Positions 24,963-32,865 of a stretch of DNA of 64,000 nt are shown here, in pieces. Each line of letters opens with the position of its first letter. Position 1 is the stretch's first letter. The notes beneath the pieces were generated by a model that saw nothing but the letters and a program-made list of their open reading frames with translations, ran no database searches and was not told where the DNA came from. A program made the translations under genes and the position numbers. The stretch is taken from NCBI GenBank assembly GCA_016716905.1, contig JADJUS010000004.1, positions 620,001 to 684,000 on the forward strand, written 5' to 3'. The DNA is from Acidobacteriota bacterium. Lineage in GTDB: Bacteria; Acidobacteriota; Vicinamibacteria; Vicinamibacterales; SCN-69-37.

Positions 24963-26719
24963 GCGCTGCCAACCTGCGGCTGGAGCCACCAGGCAAAAAA
25001 GGCCGCGGTCATGGCAGTGATCTGGACCTGATTGCTGAAGGCGATGTCGCCCGCCTCTCGTTGCGATGTATGCGCCAAGGCCCTGTCTAACCAGCGGAGG
25101 TCGACCCAGTCACCCACTCCGGCTGCACGCCATTGTCCGATGAGTTCGCGGGTTATCGGCGCAAAGGCGCGCAGGCGAACCAGGTGATCAGGAGACGCGG
25201 GACGTCCGTTCTTGCGAAAACGAATGGCATCTGGCAGGTGCCCTCCGAGCAGGTGGCGGCCAAATTCGCGATCGCCGTCCTCGGCCTGCAGAAAGCTTCG
25301 CGGAAAGCTTGCAAACAGGCGCAGCAACCTGAGGTCGCGGAAGGGATATTCCATGCGGATCGCTCCCGGCGCATATTCGTTTGGCTGGGAGAAGGCGTTT
25401 AATGCTGTTCGGCTATAGCCGAACAGCCCGTCGCCTGCGGGAACCACCGGCGGCAGCGCGGGTGGTGCAGCAAAGCTGTCGGGCAGGCTGGCCAACAGGT
25501 CAGGGGCCAGCCTCGCGTGAAAACCTGTCCCTTGCGGTTGCGGCGGCCTGAGCTGGCGCAGCACCTGGCGCACCAACGCCCGCATTCGCCGGCCCACGTC
25601 GCGGGGGAGCGGTGCAGGCATGTCGCCACGCGCAGTGACGCTGCCTTCGCCGAAGGTGCCATTCACCAGCAAGGTAGCGCCAAAGTCGCGGGCCACACCG
25701 TGCATGGCGTCGGTCAACGCGTGGCGGTTGCTGAGCAACGGTCCGTTCCGCCCCAGGAACAGCTCCGCGCGAGGAATGTATGGGTTGGCCTCTGGTGTCG
25801 GCCAGCACAGGTGCAGCTCCAGTTTCAACACCTGCGCAACCAGAGTGGCTTCGGCCCGTTCATCGACCAGTTCGGCGCCCGGCGGTGCGACCGAAGTGAT
25901 TGCCCCCACTCGCTGTCCGGACGCCCTGGCCCGAGCGAGGAACGTTGCCAGCACTGTTGAATCCAGCCCACCGCTCAGCAGGATGGCGGGACGGGCGTCG
26001 CGGGCCAGGCGCTCGCGAGCGATCCGCGTCAGCAGGTTCTCCACCGCCACCAGGGCGTCGGCGCGACTTCCTTGAAAGGGGGCGATGTGAGGAAGCACGT
26101 CGGCGGTGCTGCGTGTCATTTGGCCATCAGGAGCGATGCGTATGGATTCGCCCGGGAGCACCTCGTAAACACCTTGCAGGATCGTGCGGTTGTCGCGCAA
26201 ATGACGCGTGCGGACTCGGCCCAGTGACGCGGCCAGGCCGGTCGAGTCGAGCCGGCGCCCCACCCACTCCAGGCGGGCGAGGGCAAACACCGAAGGACTG
26301 ATCGCCAGGCAACCGGCCCTGACGGCATAGAGCAGTGGGTCGCGCAGTGCGGCAGATTGGATCAGGGTGACATACCCCTGGTGGTCCACGCTGACGCACG
26401 TATATTCGCCGACCATCCGCGCGGGTAATTGGGGACCGAATCTGGCCAACGCCGCCTGGGCTATGGCAGCAGGGTTGGCGGTCGCAGCCAAACCCAGGGA
26501 TCGGGCAAGGTCGCCTCCTTCTTCCACGTCGCCAACCAGGATCATCAACCCGGTTTCGTTTTCGACCCGGCTGACTGCAGCGGACTGCCTGTCAACCCCT
26601 TCGCACAGGCGTGTGGCCAAGCCCGGAGGCACGGCCAGGTTCAAAGCCCTGGCATCGGCAGGATTGATCGGGCTACCAGCAAGGCCAACCAATCCGTAAA
26701 TTCCGCTCTTCCTTACCAA
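24959..26719 (-). CDS. Lasso peptide cyclase (asparagine synthetase-like, C protein)
   Basis: Would activate the ring Asp/Glu side chain with ATP and close the macrolactam on the core N-terminus. From TTG 26719, with GGAG 8 nt upstream, it has 586 residues, usual for this family. An Ntn-type amidotransferase domain starts IYGLVGLAG but lacks the catalytic Cys2, as expected for a cyclase that uses no glutamine. The synthetase domain has the PP-loop SGGLDST at about 249-255, and further on EYPFRDLRLLRLFASFP and RFRKNGRPAS. An ATG at 26821 would add 34 residues, but it overlaps the divergent gene's start. Linked to precursor, B1 and B2 genes. A housekeeping AsnB is unlikely given the missing Cys. 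Confidence 0.82.
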   Translation of the reverse strand: MVRKSGIYGLVGLAGSPINPADARALNLAVPPGLATRLCEGVDRQSAAVSRVENETGLMILVGDVEEGGDLARSLGLAATANPAAIAQAALARFGPQLPARMVGEYTCVSVDHQGYVTLIQSAALRDPLLYAVRAGCLAISPSVFALARLEWVGRRLDSTGLAASLGRVRTRHLRDNRTILQGVYEVLPGESIRIAPDGQMTRSTADVLPHIAPFQGSRADALVAVENLLTRIARERLARDARPAILLSGGLDSTVLATFLARARASGQRVGAITSVAPPGAELVDERAEATLVAQVLKLELHLCWPTPEANPYIPRAELFLGRNGPLLSNRHALTDAMHGVARDFGATLLVNGTFGEGSVTARGDMPAPLPRDVGRRMRALVRQVLRQLRPPQPQGTGFHARLAPDLLASLPDSFAAPPALPPVVPAGDGLFGYSRTALNAFSQPNEYAPGAIRMEYPFRDLRLLRLFASFPRSFLQAEDGDREFGRHLLGGHLPDAIRFRKNGRPASPDHLVRLRAFAPITRELIGQWRAAGVGDWVDLRWLDRALAHTSQREAGDIAFSNQVQITAMTAAFFAWWLQPQVGSA

Positions 26720-26754
26720 TAGCCGTGCTCCACTATTCGTTGTAACCGGGATTG

Positions 26755-26760
26755 TATAAT
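26755..26760 (+). promoter_or_regulatory. -10 box in divergent cyclase/oxygenase spacer
   Basis: A perfect TATAAT 60 bp upstream of the oxygenase ATG (26821), in the only AT-rich part of the 101-bp divergent spacer. No convincing -35 is visible. On the other strand the same segment offers TACAAT for the cyclase gene. Confidence 0.35.
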
Positions 26761-26820
26761 CTTGCACCGGGACGCGAGCAAGCGCGTGGCGTTCATCTTT
26801 TGCTGAGGGCGGTTTCCCCA

Positions 26821-28068
26821 ATGATCAACAAATTGACCTCTGGCGAACTGGCGGCGCAGGCTCGCGTACAACGGTCACCGTTGCGTCTGGTCACCGAGCA
26901 ACGCCGGGTGATGACCGCTGCGCAAGAACTTGCCTTCCTGCAACAAGCTCATGCCACCAAACCGACCCCCGCCAGCCGCCAGAAGCTGGCCAAGCTGCTG
27001 ATCTTCGAAGAGCGGCTGACTGAAGCGCACCAGCTATTGACCAACGTCGCCGACCTTCATGCGAACGAGTGTTTGATGCTGGCCAGTTGCTGCCTCCAGT
27101 TGGATCGGCCGGACCTGGACCGGGAAGCGGCGGAAGTGGCCCAGCGCGTGTTCAGCCTGACAGAAGACGGCAAATTCCATTCCGCCGCCCTGGCCTTTAC
27201 GGGCAAGGTGCTGATCCGGCAGGGTGACCTGGCAGCCGCGCAGCAGGTGCTGCGGCGGGCGTTGGAGCTTGATCCGGCGAATTTGGATGCCTGCAAGCGC
27301 TTGGCCTTTGTGCACATGAAGAACGGTGACGATCGCGGTTTTGCCGCAACGGCAGACCTTCTGGCTCGCAAGGGGGTAAAGCACTGTCGCCTTTTCGCGG
27401 CGCAGGTTCTTTCACTCGCGCGAAATGGTCAGCGGGAAGAGGCTCAGGACCTTTGGGGCTTTGATCGCTTCGCGAAGCAGGACACGATCGCGCCGCCCGC
27501 GGGCTGGTCCGACCTGGAGGCATTCAATTCCGATCTTGCCGAGGAATTGCTGACTCATCCCGGCATGCGATTTGACCGCATCGGCAGTGCATCGAACCAG
27601 ACATGGCGCGTGGAGCACCCTTTACGCGAAGACCGACCAGCGATCGCCGCTCTGGCCGACCTGTTGATTGACCGGATCGTGGCGCGCAGCACAGCGCTTG
27701 ACGCCATGAACCACCCCTGGATCAAGGCTCGACCCAACAGTGCCTTTCTCCGGATGTGGAGCGTCACTACGGATTCCGACGGCTTCGAGGATTGGCACGT
27801 GCATCAGTTCGGCTGGATGAGCGGGGTTTACTATGTCCGGGTTCCGCAATCGATTTCGGCGGGTGACTCCGACGGCGGCTGCCTCAAGTTCGGCCTGCCT
27901 GACGACCTGGCCGGCTCAGCCATCGCCGCCGACTTCGGACACAGGCTGTTGCGTCCGCGCGATGGGTTGATGACGACCTTTCCATCGCACGTCTATCACC
28001 GCACCTTCCCTCACGCCACGGGCGAAAAGCGGATTTGCATGGGCTATGACGTCCGGCCGATAGACTGA
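26821..28068 (+). CDS. TPR protein with C-terminal 2OG-Fe(II) oxygenase domain
   Basis: 415 residues from ATG 26821. Residues ~50-240 form helical TPR-like repeats (VLIRQGDLAAAQQVLRRALELDPANLDACKRLAFVHMKNGD). The C-terminal domain matches the putative 2OG-Fe(II) oxygenase group: EDWHVHQFGWMSGVYYV (iron ligand His about 326-328) and TTFPSHVYHRTFPHATGEKRICMGYDV (distal His and oxoglutarate-binding Arg). It may hydroxylate the lasso core or another protein; hydroxylated lasso peptides are known from other clusters. Divergent from the cyclase, it overlaps the convergent second oxygenase by 25 nt. Confidence 0.8.
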   Translation: MINKLTSGELAAQARVQRSPLRLVTEQRRVMTAAQELAFLQQAHATKPTPASRQKLAKLLIFEERLTEAHQLLTNVADLHANECLMLASCCLQLDRPDLDREAAEVAQRVFSLTEDGKFHSAALAFTGKVLIRQGDLAAAQQVLRRALELDPANLDACKRLAFVHMKNGDDRGFAATADLLARKGVKHCRLFAAQVLSLARNGQREEAQDLWGFDRFAKQDTIAPPAGWSDLEAFNSDLAEELLTHPGMRFDRIGSASNQTWRVEHPLREDRPAIAALADLLIDRIVARSTALDAMNHPWIKARPNSAFLRMWSVTTDSDGFEDWHVHQFGWMSGVYYVRVPQSISAGDSDGGCLKFGLPDDLAGSAIAADFGHRLLRPRDGLMTTFPSHVYHRTFPHATGEKRICMGYDVRPID

Positions 28069-28700
28069 GCCAGCGAGAGGCCGCCCGATTCTGGCCGGTC
28101 GAGGAACCATCCGGCATAGACGCGTCGCGGATTGGTGCCCGTCACCGGCAGCACCCGGTGCTCCAGTTCCGGCCGCACAGCGAATAAAAGGGCCGAGCCC
28201 GGTTCCACGTGGTCAAATGCCAGCAACAAGCCATCCGAGCCCTTGCGGCGCAGCTGGAACTGCCCGCCCTGAAACGGGCGGCCGGACAGGTTGATCACGA
28301 TGGCCAACTTCCGAGCGCGATCGTTCATGTCGTCGTGCCAGTGCAGAGCATCCGCGCTATTCGGACCGTGTTGCGCCACGAGTCCAGTCACGGCGCGTAA
28401 GGGGACGCAACCTGTTACAACCTCCAGCCAGTCAAGCAGCGGCCGCCCGTGCAGAGCCAACGATAAAATGCGCCCGACGCGTTGCGGACGTTCCACGTGG
28501 CGGGTCCCGATTCGGCCCACAACATCCTCGCCAAAGGTGCTCTGGTCCACTCGCTCCAGCAGCACTGTCAGGAACGGCTGCGCCAGGATTTGGGGCAAAG
28601 CGAGCACACCGTCGGCAGCAAAGCGACGCCGCCAATCAAGCGGATCGGCAAAATCGCGAGCGCCGTGCTGGTCGACCCGAAATGGCGCATCTGCGGTCAT
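28044..28700 (-). CDS. 2OG-Fe(II) oxygenase (second)
   Basis: 218 residues. Iron ligands: LHWHDDMND (H122xD124) and LEHRVLPVTGTNPRRV (H181 with Arg192/193 for oxoglutarate). VINLSGRPFQGGQFQLRRKGSDG is the characteristic beta-helix core. Possible action: hydroxylation of the lasso precursor. It is convergent with the TPR oxygenase and divergent from the precursor gene 121 bp away, so these two 2OG enzymes flank the precursor. Confidence 0.8.
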   Translation of the reverse strand: MTADAPFRVDQHGARDFADPLDWRRRFAADGVLALPQILAQPFLTVLLERVDQSTFGEDVVGRIGTRHVERPQRVGRILSLALHGRPLLDWLEVVTGCVPLRAVTGLVAQHGPNSADALHWHDDMNDRARKLAIVINLSGRPFQGGQFQLRRKGSDGLLLAFDHVEPGSALLFAVRPELEHRVLPVTGTNPRRVYAGWFLDRPESGGLSLAQSIGRTS

Positions 28701-28821
28701 AACGCTTGCTCCCTTCGCGCTCGTTTCAGCTCATACCGGATGGAATTTAATGCTGGCGGAAGTTCAGCCTGCTGTGCCATATTACGCTCTCGACCAGTCA
28801 CGTGATTTTGAGGAATCTAAT

Positions 28822-28992
28822 ATGACGGCCAAATCGATGACTCCGGCTCCCAATGGTTTGGTTGAGTCCAGCGCAGGGAAGCTGTGGGTGGAACCGGAAA
28901 TTCGCGAATTGAATGTGCGCGAAACCATGGCCTTCCCGGGTGAAGGGGCCGACGTGGGAGGTAATCCCTTCCCCGATTGCCAGCTATCCTGA
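28822..28992 (+). CDS. Candidate lasso peptide precursor (A protein)
   Basis: 56 residues, ATG with AGGA 8 nt upstream. The leader has LWVEPEIREL (Trp22-x-x-Pro25), the aromatic-x-x-Pro-x-hydrophobic motif read by lasso B1 proteins, and Thr35 at position -2 of the predicted cut. The core would be residues 37-56: it begins AFPGEGAD, so Ala1 and Asp8 could form an 8-residue macrolactam ring, then VGGNPF, and ends PDCQLS. The C-terminal Ser is the site that HprK-like kinases phosphorylate in paeninodin-type clusters. One Cys (core 17) could be modified. The cleavage point and ring are predicted from the pattern; a ring starting at Met36 would need a different acid. Confidence 0.75.
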   Translation: MTAKSMTPAPNGLVESSAGKLWVEPEIRELNVRETMAFPGEGADVGGNPFPDCQLS

Positions 28993-29019
28993 GCCGTCCG
29001 ATCGGCGATTGGCTTTGTT

Positions 29020-29039
29020 CGGCCCCGGTTTACGGGCCG
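29020..29039. terminator. Hairpin after the precursor gene
   Basis: A 6-bp perfect stem CGGCCC/GGGCCG with an 8-nt loop, in the 67-bp gap between the convergent precursor and propeller genes. There is no T-run, so it may limit read-through or protect the short precursor mRNA rather than terminate classically. Confidence 0.35.
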
Positions 29040-29059
29040 GTCTTCTCTGAGATGAGCTT

Positions 29060-30046
29060 TCATCTTTGGGCACGATGCGCCAGCATCGGTACCTGGGCGA
29101 TTGCGATGGCGTCCGCCGGGCCAGACGGCAGTTCGTGCCGCACAATCACGCGCTTGGCGTGGTCAAGAATCGCCACTTCACCCTTCAGAGCATCGCGGTT
29201 TTGACGCGGGCCAAAGCTGGATAAGCCCACCAGCAGATGCCTGCCGGCAAAAGCCATGGCGCGCGAAAACAGGCCGTCGGTCAGCCTGATGCGTCGCCCG
29301 TCTGCTGCGATGATTTCACCTGATTCCGAAGCACTGTGCCACATAGTGCCCTGATCGTCCTGGACGATGTCATGGCACATGAAACCCTCCAGGGTGCTGC
29401 GCTGAGCGACAGCCCAATCCTCGTCCAGCCACGCGAGTTCGCTCTTGCGCCGTTCCAGTGACTTGCCATTCTGCAACATCACCACCACTCGGCCATGCAC
29501 CTTGGCAATGCCATTCATGTGCACATAAGCACCGCTGGTATCGCTATCGGGGGCGGGCGGGAACGGGGTCTTGATGTCGTGCAGACGGCCACTGGGGTCA
29601 AAGCGCAGGATACGCTGGTTGGCTGTATCCACCAGGCAAAGCAGACCGTCGATCATCTTCAGTTGATGGCCGTTGCCATGCAAGCCGGTGACGAGAATAT
29701 GCGGATCGGTGAGCTGGCAATTGCGCCAGGCAAATTGGATGATCCGCCCGAGATTGGCGCCTTGCAGTCGCTCGCCGCAGTTCTCGAACAGGTAAATGTG
29801 CTCACCTTCGCAGTGCAGTCCGAAGAACCAGCCCTGCGCCACCTGGGTGACTTGGGTTAGCGACACGGCAAACAGACCGCGATGGGTAGAAACCAGCCAG
29901 GTATAGCCGGTCAGATCCGCCACAACCTGCCGGACCACGCCGTCTTGGTAGGCCTGCCGCGCCAGAACGGTCCTGATGGCCCTGCGAACATCTGTCTCGA
30001 AGGTGAAGCCGCCATTCATGGGTCCGGATGCCATAATGGCGCTCAA
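29060..30046 (-). CDS. Beta-propeller protein of unknown role, lasso cluster
   Basis: 328 residues from TTG 30046; ATG 30034 or 30019 are alternatives. It shows regularly spaced beta segments (WLVSTHRGLFAVS, GEHIYLFENCGERLQ, GLLCLVDTANQRILRFDPSGRL, GTMWHSASESGEIIAADGRRIRLTDG), as in six-bladed NHL/DUF4915-type propellers. No signal peptide, so cytoplasmic. It lies directly downstream of the B2 protease gene (21 bp). A fragment of a second copy is found at 31748-31790. The function is unknown; a peptide-binding scaffold or a tailoring enzyme is possible. Confidence 0.65.
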   Translation of the reverse strand: MSAIMASGPMNGGFTFETDVRRAIRTVLARQAYQDGVVRQVVADLTGYTWLVSTHRGLFAVSLTQVTQVAQGWFFGLHCEGEHIYLFENCGERLQGANLGRIIQFAWRNCQLTDPHILVTGLHGNGHQLKMIDGLLCLVDTANQRILRFDPSGRLHDIKTPFPPAPDSDTSGAYVHMNGIAKVHGRVVVMLQNGKSLERRKSELAWLDEDWAVAQRSTLEGFMCHDIVQDDQGTMWHSASESGEIIAADGRRIRLTDGLFSRAMAFAGRHLLVGLSSFGPRQNRDALKGEVAILDHAKRVIVRHELPSGPADAIAIAQVPMLAHRAQR

Positions 30047-30067
30047 CTGCGCACAAGGTCCCTGATG

Positions 30068-30499
30068 TTAGAACTTGGCCACCACGCCATAGTGCACCGA
30101 TTCGGGCTGACCGCAAACAAACATATCACCGCTCTTCAGCCAGGCATGAGCAGCCAAAGCGCTGCCGTCGTCTTGCACCCCCAAATACAGGACACTGGCA
30201 TACCCGCAGGCGGACAAAATCACGCGGCCCGTCAGCGACTGCGGCAGGCACGGCGGACGCCACGGCAGCCAGCGCGCTCCTAGCGATATTTTGCGCCGCA
30301 GCGACCGCACAAAGGCCATGGGGGCAGCGGGACCGGACACCGGCCGACGCAGCAGTCTGACATAGGAACGGAATGGCACGAGCCGGATCAGCAACTGGGT
30401 CAGCGACAGCAGCACCAGGATGATCAGCAACAGCATTGCCGCGCAAAACTTACGGTAGGTCCATAACATGGTCTTGTGCATTAGACTGTGCCGGCCCAT
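30068..30499 (-). CDS. Lasso peptide leader protease (transglutaminase-like, B2 protein)
   Basis: Cleaves the leader after the -1 residue, working with B1. 143 residues, typical B2 size. An N-terminal hydrophobic segment (MLLLIILVLLSLTQLLIRLV) suggests membrane association. The catalytic set follows the family: Cys84 in WRPPCLPQSL, His118 in ALAAHAWLKSG and Asp125. LYLGVQDDG and the C-terminal VHYGVVAKF match lasso B2 proteins. This gene is the strongest single marker that the cluster is a lasso cluster. It is divergent from the HprK gene (53 bp) and upstream of the propeller gene. Confidence 0.88.
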   Translation of the reverse strand: MGRHSLMHKTMLWTYRKFCAAMLLLIILVLLSLTQLLIRLVPFRSYVRLLRRPVSGPAAPMAFVRSLRRKISLGARWLPWRPPCLPQSLTGRVILSACGYASVLYLGVQDDGSALAAHAWLKSGDMFVCGQPESVHYGVVAKF

Positions 30500-30552
30500 T
30501 GTTACCGCGGCGGGAGCGCCTCAACCCACAGCTTTGCCTGATTCCCTCGATC

Positions 30553-31470
30553 ATGCCAACGCCACAGGCAATGCAACCGTCCACCGCGCCATCGTCTGCC
30601 TCCGCTCTGGTCCTGGGCTGGGGTTTGCGGATTGCCAGTGTGATCCCAATCCCTGGCGCCATTCCCTGGCCAGGTCTTAACGCCGATGCGGATGTGACTA
30701 TCTCCTGGGGCGGTTGCTGCGATTTGGAGCCCTGGCCGGACCTTTATTGTTGGGACGGAACCACGCTGGCTTTCGCGCCGCCCGACGTTGCCAGGTTCCA
30801 GATCACTCGCGACGCGATCACCGTCCACCCGCACCCATTGGCCAGCCACATGGCCGTCAGCGGGCTGTTGGTCGCAACTGCAATCCCAGCGTTGTTATGG
30901 CTAAGGGGCCTCTTTGTGTTGCATGCGGCTGGGCTGGCCCTGACACCCGACGGGCTCGCCGTGGCCATCACGGGGCCATCGGGCTCGGGCAAGTCCTCAC
31001 TTGTTCTCCGCTTCATTCAGCAGGGCGCCCAGTTGGTGGGTGACGATACGCTGGCGATCGACTTGATGAAGGAGAGGACTCTTTGCCAGGGATTGTCTGG
31101 CGGCTTGTTTCAAGGTCCCCACGATAGGAGGCGCTTTGAGGCCACATCGTCTACGCACTCCAGCAAAGGTCAGGCCAGAAGGCTTGCGGCCATCGTGGTA
31201 CTGACACCCGGTGAGGATCTCGCAATGCGTCCCCTGCGCGGCATCGAGGCCTTCCTCACTATAATGCAGAATCGCCATCGACCCAGGGTGCCTTCACTGG
31301 TGGGCAGGCAGCAGGCAAGCATGGATATGGCGAGCGTCTTGAGTGGCACAACGCCGATCTGGGAACTGCGGTTTGACAAGCGAAAGCACCCGCTGCAGGA
31401 ACTGGGCGCATGGATCACCAACGTATCCGAGAAGGGCTGGCTCGTAGATGACCCGATACCAACGGACTGA
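30553..31470 (+). CDS. HprK-like kinase (lasso cluster, first)
   Basis: 305 residues from ATG 30553; the longer frame overlaps the B2 gene and has no homologous look. An N-terminal variable domain is followed by the kinase core LFVLHAAGLALTPDGLAVAITGPSGSGKSSLVLRFIQQGAQLVGDDTLAID (Walker A about 145-152, paired Asp after it). Homologues in lasso clusters phosphorylate the C-terminal Ser of the precursor, and the precursor here ends in Ser. It overlaps the B1 gene by 23 nt, indicating coupled translation. Confidence 0.82.
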   Translation: MPTPQAMQPSTAPSSASALVLGWGLRIASVIPIPGAIPWPGLNADADVTISWGGCCDLEPWPDLYCWDGTTLAFAPPDVARFQITRDAITVHPHPLASHMAVSGLLVATAIPALLWLRGLFVLHAAGLALTPDGLAVAITGPSGSGKSSLVLRFIQQGAQLVGDDTLAIDLMKERTLCQGLSGGLFQGPHDRRRFEATSSTHSSKGQARRLAAIVVLTPGEDLAMRPLRGIEAFLTIMQNRHRPRVPSLVGRQQASMDMASVLSGTTPIWELRFDKRKHPLQELGAWITNVSEKGWLVDDPIPTD

Positions 31471-31711
31471 CACCTGGGTAGGCTCACAGGTGGATGAGAG
31501 CTTCGTGTTGCTCCACATTGATGACGGCAACTATGTGGCCTTGAATGCCACAGCCACGGCGATCTGGGATCGCCTTGCCGCGCCGCAGACTGCGGCTGAA
31601 ATCGTCGATGGCCTGGCGGTGGAGTTCGTGGTGGAACGGTCCGTCTGCGAAGCGAGCGTGGCCAAGTGCCTTGAACAGATGGTGCACATGCGGCTGGTCG
31701 CGCCAGTGTGA
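31448..31711 (+). CDS. PqqD-like leader-recognition protein (lasso B1)
   Basis: 87 residues. FVLLHIDDGNYVALNATATAIWDRLAAPQTAAEIVDGLAVEFVVERSVCEASVAKCLEQMVHMRLV is a clear PqqD/RRE fold with the LN-x-T-A-x-x-IW core. In lasso pathways this small protein binds the leader's aromatic-x-x-Pro motif and presents the peptide to B2 and C. Overlaps the end of the HprK gene. A truncated copy of its first codons lies at 32824-32865. Confidence 0.86.
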   Translation: MTRYQRTDTWVGSQVDESFVLLHIDDGNYVALNATATAIWDRLAAPQTAAEIVDGLAVEFVVERSVCEASVAKCLEQMVHMRLVAPV

Positions 31712-31728
31712 TCGCAGAGGGGGAGAAA

Positions 31729-31790
31729 TCCTGAGCCGTCCGATGTCGCGTGAAAACACACCGCCCGTCAGCCTGATGCGTTGCCCGTCC
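31729..31790. pseudogene. Remnant joining precursor 3' end to propeller fragment
   Basis: 31729-31744 is identical over 16 nt to 28987-29002 (precursor stop and following bases). Immediately after, 31748-31790 matches the interior of the propeller gene at 29262-29302 with few changes; on the minus strand it still reads RIRLTGGVFSR against RIRLTDGLFSR. This is a deletion scar of a second precursor-propeller copy. The TylF-like gene's last codons run into it. Confidence 0.7.
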
Positions 31791-32544
31791 GGGTCCCTGC
31801 ATTTTCTCCCTCTTCCCGATCCGGCTTGAACCAGTAGGCATTGCCTGCCTTCACCGCGATTTCCCCGGCTATCGCGTGGCGTTTGCGGAATTCCTCGACT
31901 GCGAAGCGACAGCCGATCAGGTGCCAATCGTCAATGATCAAGACTCCGCCTGGCGTGAGCAGAGGATAGAGCTGTTCGAGTGATGTCATGATCGAATCGT
32001 GCGCGTCCGAATCCAGCCGAACCATGGCGAAGCGCTTGTTCGCCAGTGCGCCCAGACTGTCAGCAAAATAGCCCGGCACGAATTCGACTCGCTCATCCAG
32101 CAGATTGAACCGCGCGATGTTGGCCTTCACTTCCTCGATCGAGGCAACCCAACGGTTCGACCAGCTATCAACGGGATCATGGCGGAATGTCTCGTTCGGC
32201 GGAATCCCGCAGAATGAATCCGCAGCGTAGATGCATCGCCCTTCGATTTCATAGGCATTGAGCAATGCGCGCATGAAGATGATTGCACCACCGCGCCATA
32301 CACCAGCTTCGATCAGGTCCCCTGGAACTTTGCGCTGCTCGAGTTCAAGCAAGAGCACTTCGATAAGATCCAGCTGCCCTTTTGATAGAAAAGTCAACGG
32401 ACGGGCCACTGGCTCAATCAGCCAATCGCCCCGTTTGGGGTCGCAATAGCGAATCGCATGGAACGTTTCAAACGAATCGGCCCCCCCGAGGTTCGTGAAA
32501 TTCGTAAGGGTGCGTTTGAGCAGTTCGAGATATTCGACGCGCAC
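31768..32544 (-). CDS. TylF/MycF-family O-methyltransferase
   Basis: 258 residues. The SAM site is LIEAGVWRGGAIIFMRALLNAYEIEGRCIYAADSFCGIPP (about 95-135); VRLDSDAHDSIMTSLEQLYPLLTPGGVLIIDDWH carries the metal-binding Asp residues typical of macrocin O-methyltransferases. The family normally methylates sugar hydroxyls or peptide-linked groups. In this setting it could methylate a hydroxyl created by the 2OG oxygenases, the phosphate-bearing end, or a carboxyl group. The last ~10 residues are encoded by rearranged remnant DNA. Confidence 0.85.
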   Translation of the reverse strand: MRVEYLELLKRTLTNFTNLGGADSFETFHAIRYCDPKRGDWLIEPVARPLTFLSKGQLDLIEVLLLELEQRKVPGDLIEAGVWRGGAIIFMRALLNAYEIEGRCIYAADSFCGIPPNETFRHDPVDSWSNRWVASIEEVKANIARFNLLDERVEFVPGYFADSLGALANKRFAMVRLDSDAHDSIMTSLEQLYPLLTPGGVLIIDDWHLIGCRFAVEEFRKRHAIAGEIAVKAGNAYWFKPDREEGENAGTRTGNASG

Positions 32545-32550
32545 GGGCGG

Positions 32551-32727
32551 CTATCCGAGCATGCGGCTACCCGCCGCCGATCGGTCAGTGCCTGCCTGCC
32601 GAGCCTTCGCACGTTGCTGGATGCGGACGAACAGTTGCGGCACGCAGGAATCCCACAACCGATATGGCTCGGTCTCGGGCTTCACCGCCTCGACGACGTC
32701 GGGGAACAGCTCCCTCGAAAGCTTCAT
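32551..32727 (-). CDS. Small hypothetical protein upstream of TylF gene
   Basis: 58 residues from ATG 32727 (10 more from 32757). MKLSRELFPDVVEAVKPETEPYRLWDSCVPQLFVRIQQRAKARQAG looks like real protein in composition and sits 6 nt upstream of the TylF gene in the same direction. The last 12 residues look less protein-like. No family recognised; it may be a truncated end of a larger lost gene. Confidence 0.4.
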   Translation of the reverse strand: MKLSRELFPDVVEAVKPETEPYRLWDSCVPQLFVRIQQRAKARQAGTDRSAAGSRMLG

Positions 32728-32823
32728 GGTGGCCTCGCAACGGCAGCGCAACAGCAAACGATGTCATTCTGCGACGATTCGCGATGTTCCGCAATAATGT
32801 AGGTAATTGAAGTGTCTGAGCGC

Positions 32824-32865
32824 ATGGATCAATGGACTGAAGCCTGGGTAGGCTCACCGGCGTGA
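32824..32865 (+). pseudogene. Truncated B1 (PqqD-like) remnant
   Basis: Encodes MDQWTEAWVGSPA and stops; the DNA shares CCTGGGTAGGCTCAC with the start of the B1 gene at 31475-31489, where the protein reads QRTDTWVGSQV. It immediately precedes (4-nt overlap) the second HprK-like gene, suggesting a former B1-HprK arrangement duplicated and lost here. Confidence 0.6.

Noticed and set aside
24959..26719. Housekeeping asparagine synthetase
   Set aside because: No catalytic Cys at the N-terminus, and the gene sits with lasso B1, B2 and a precursor.
28738..28805. A 21-residue ORF (starting MEFNAGG) as a second precursor
   Set aside because: No leader motif, no ribosome binding site, and it overlaps the promoter area of the 28822 precursor gene.
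18715..31711. PQQ biosynthesis (pqqD)
   Set aside because: Only PqqD-like folds are present; no PqqA, PqqC or radical-SAM PqqE is nearby.
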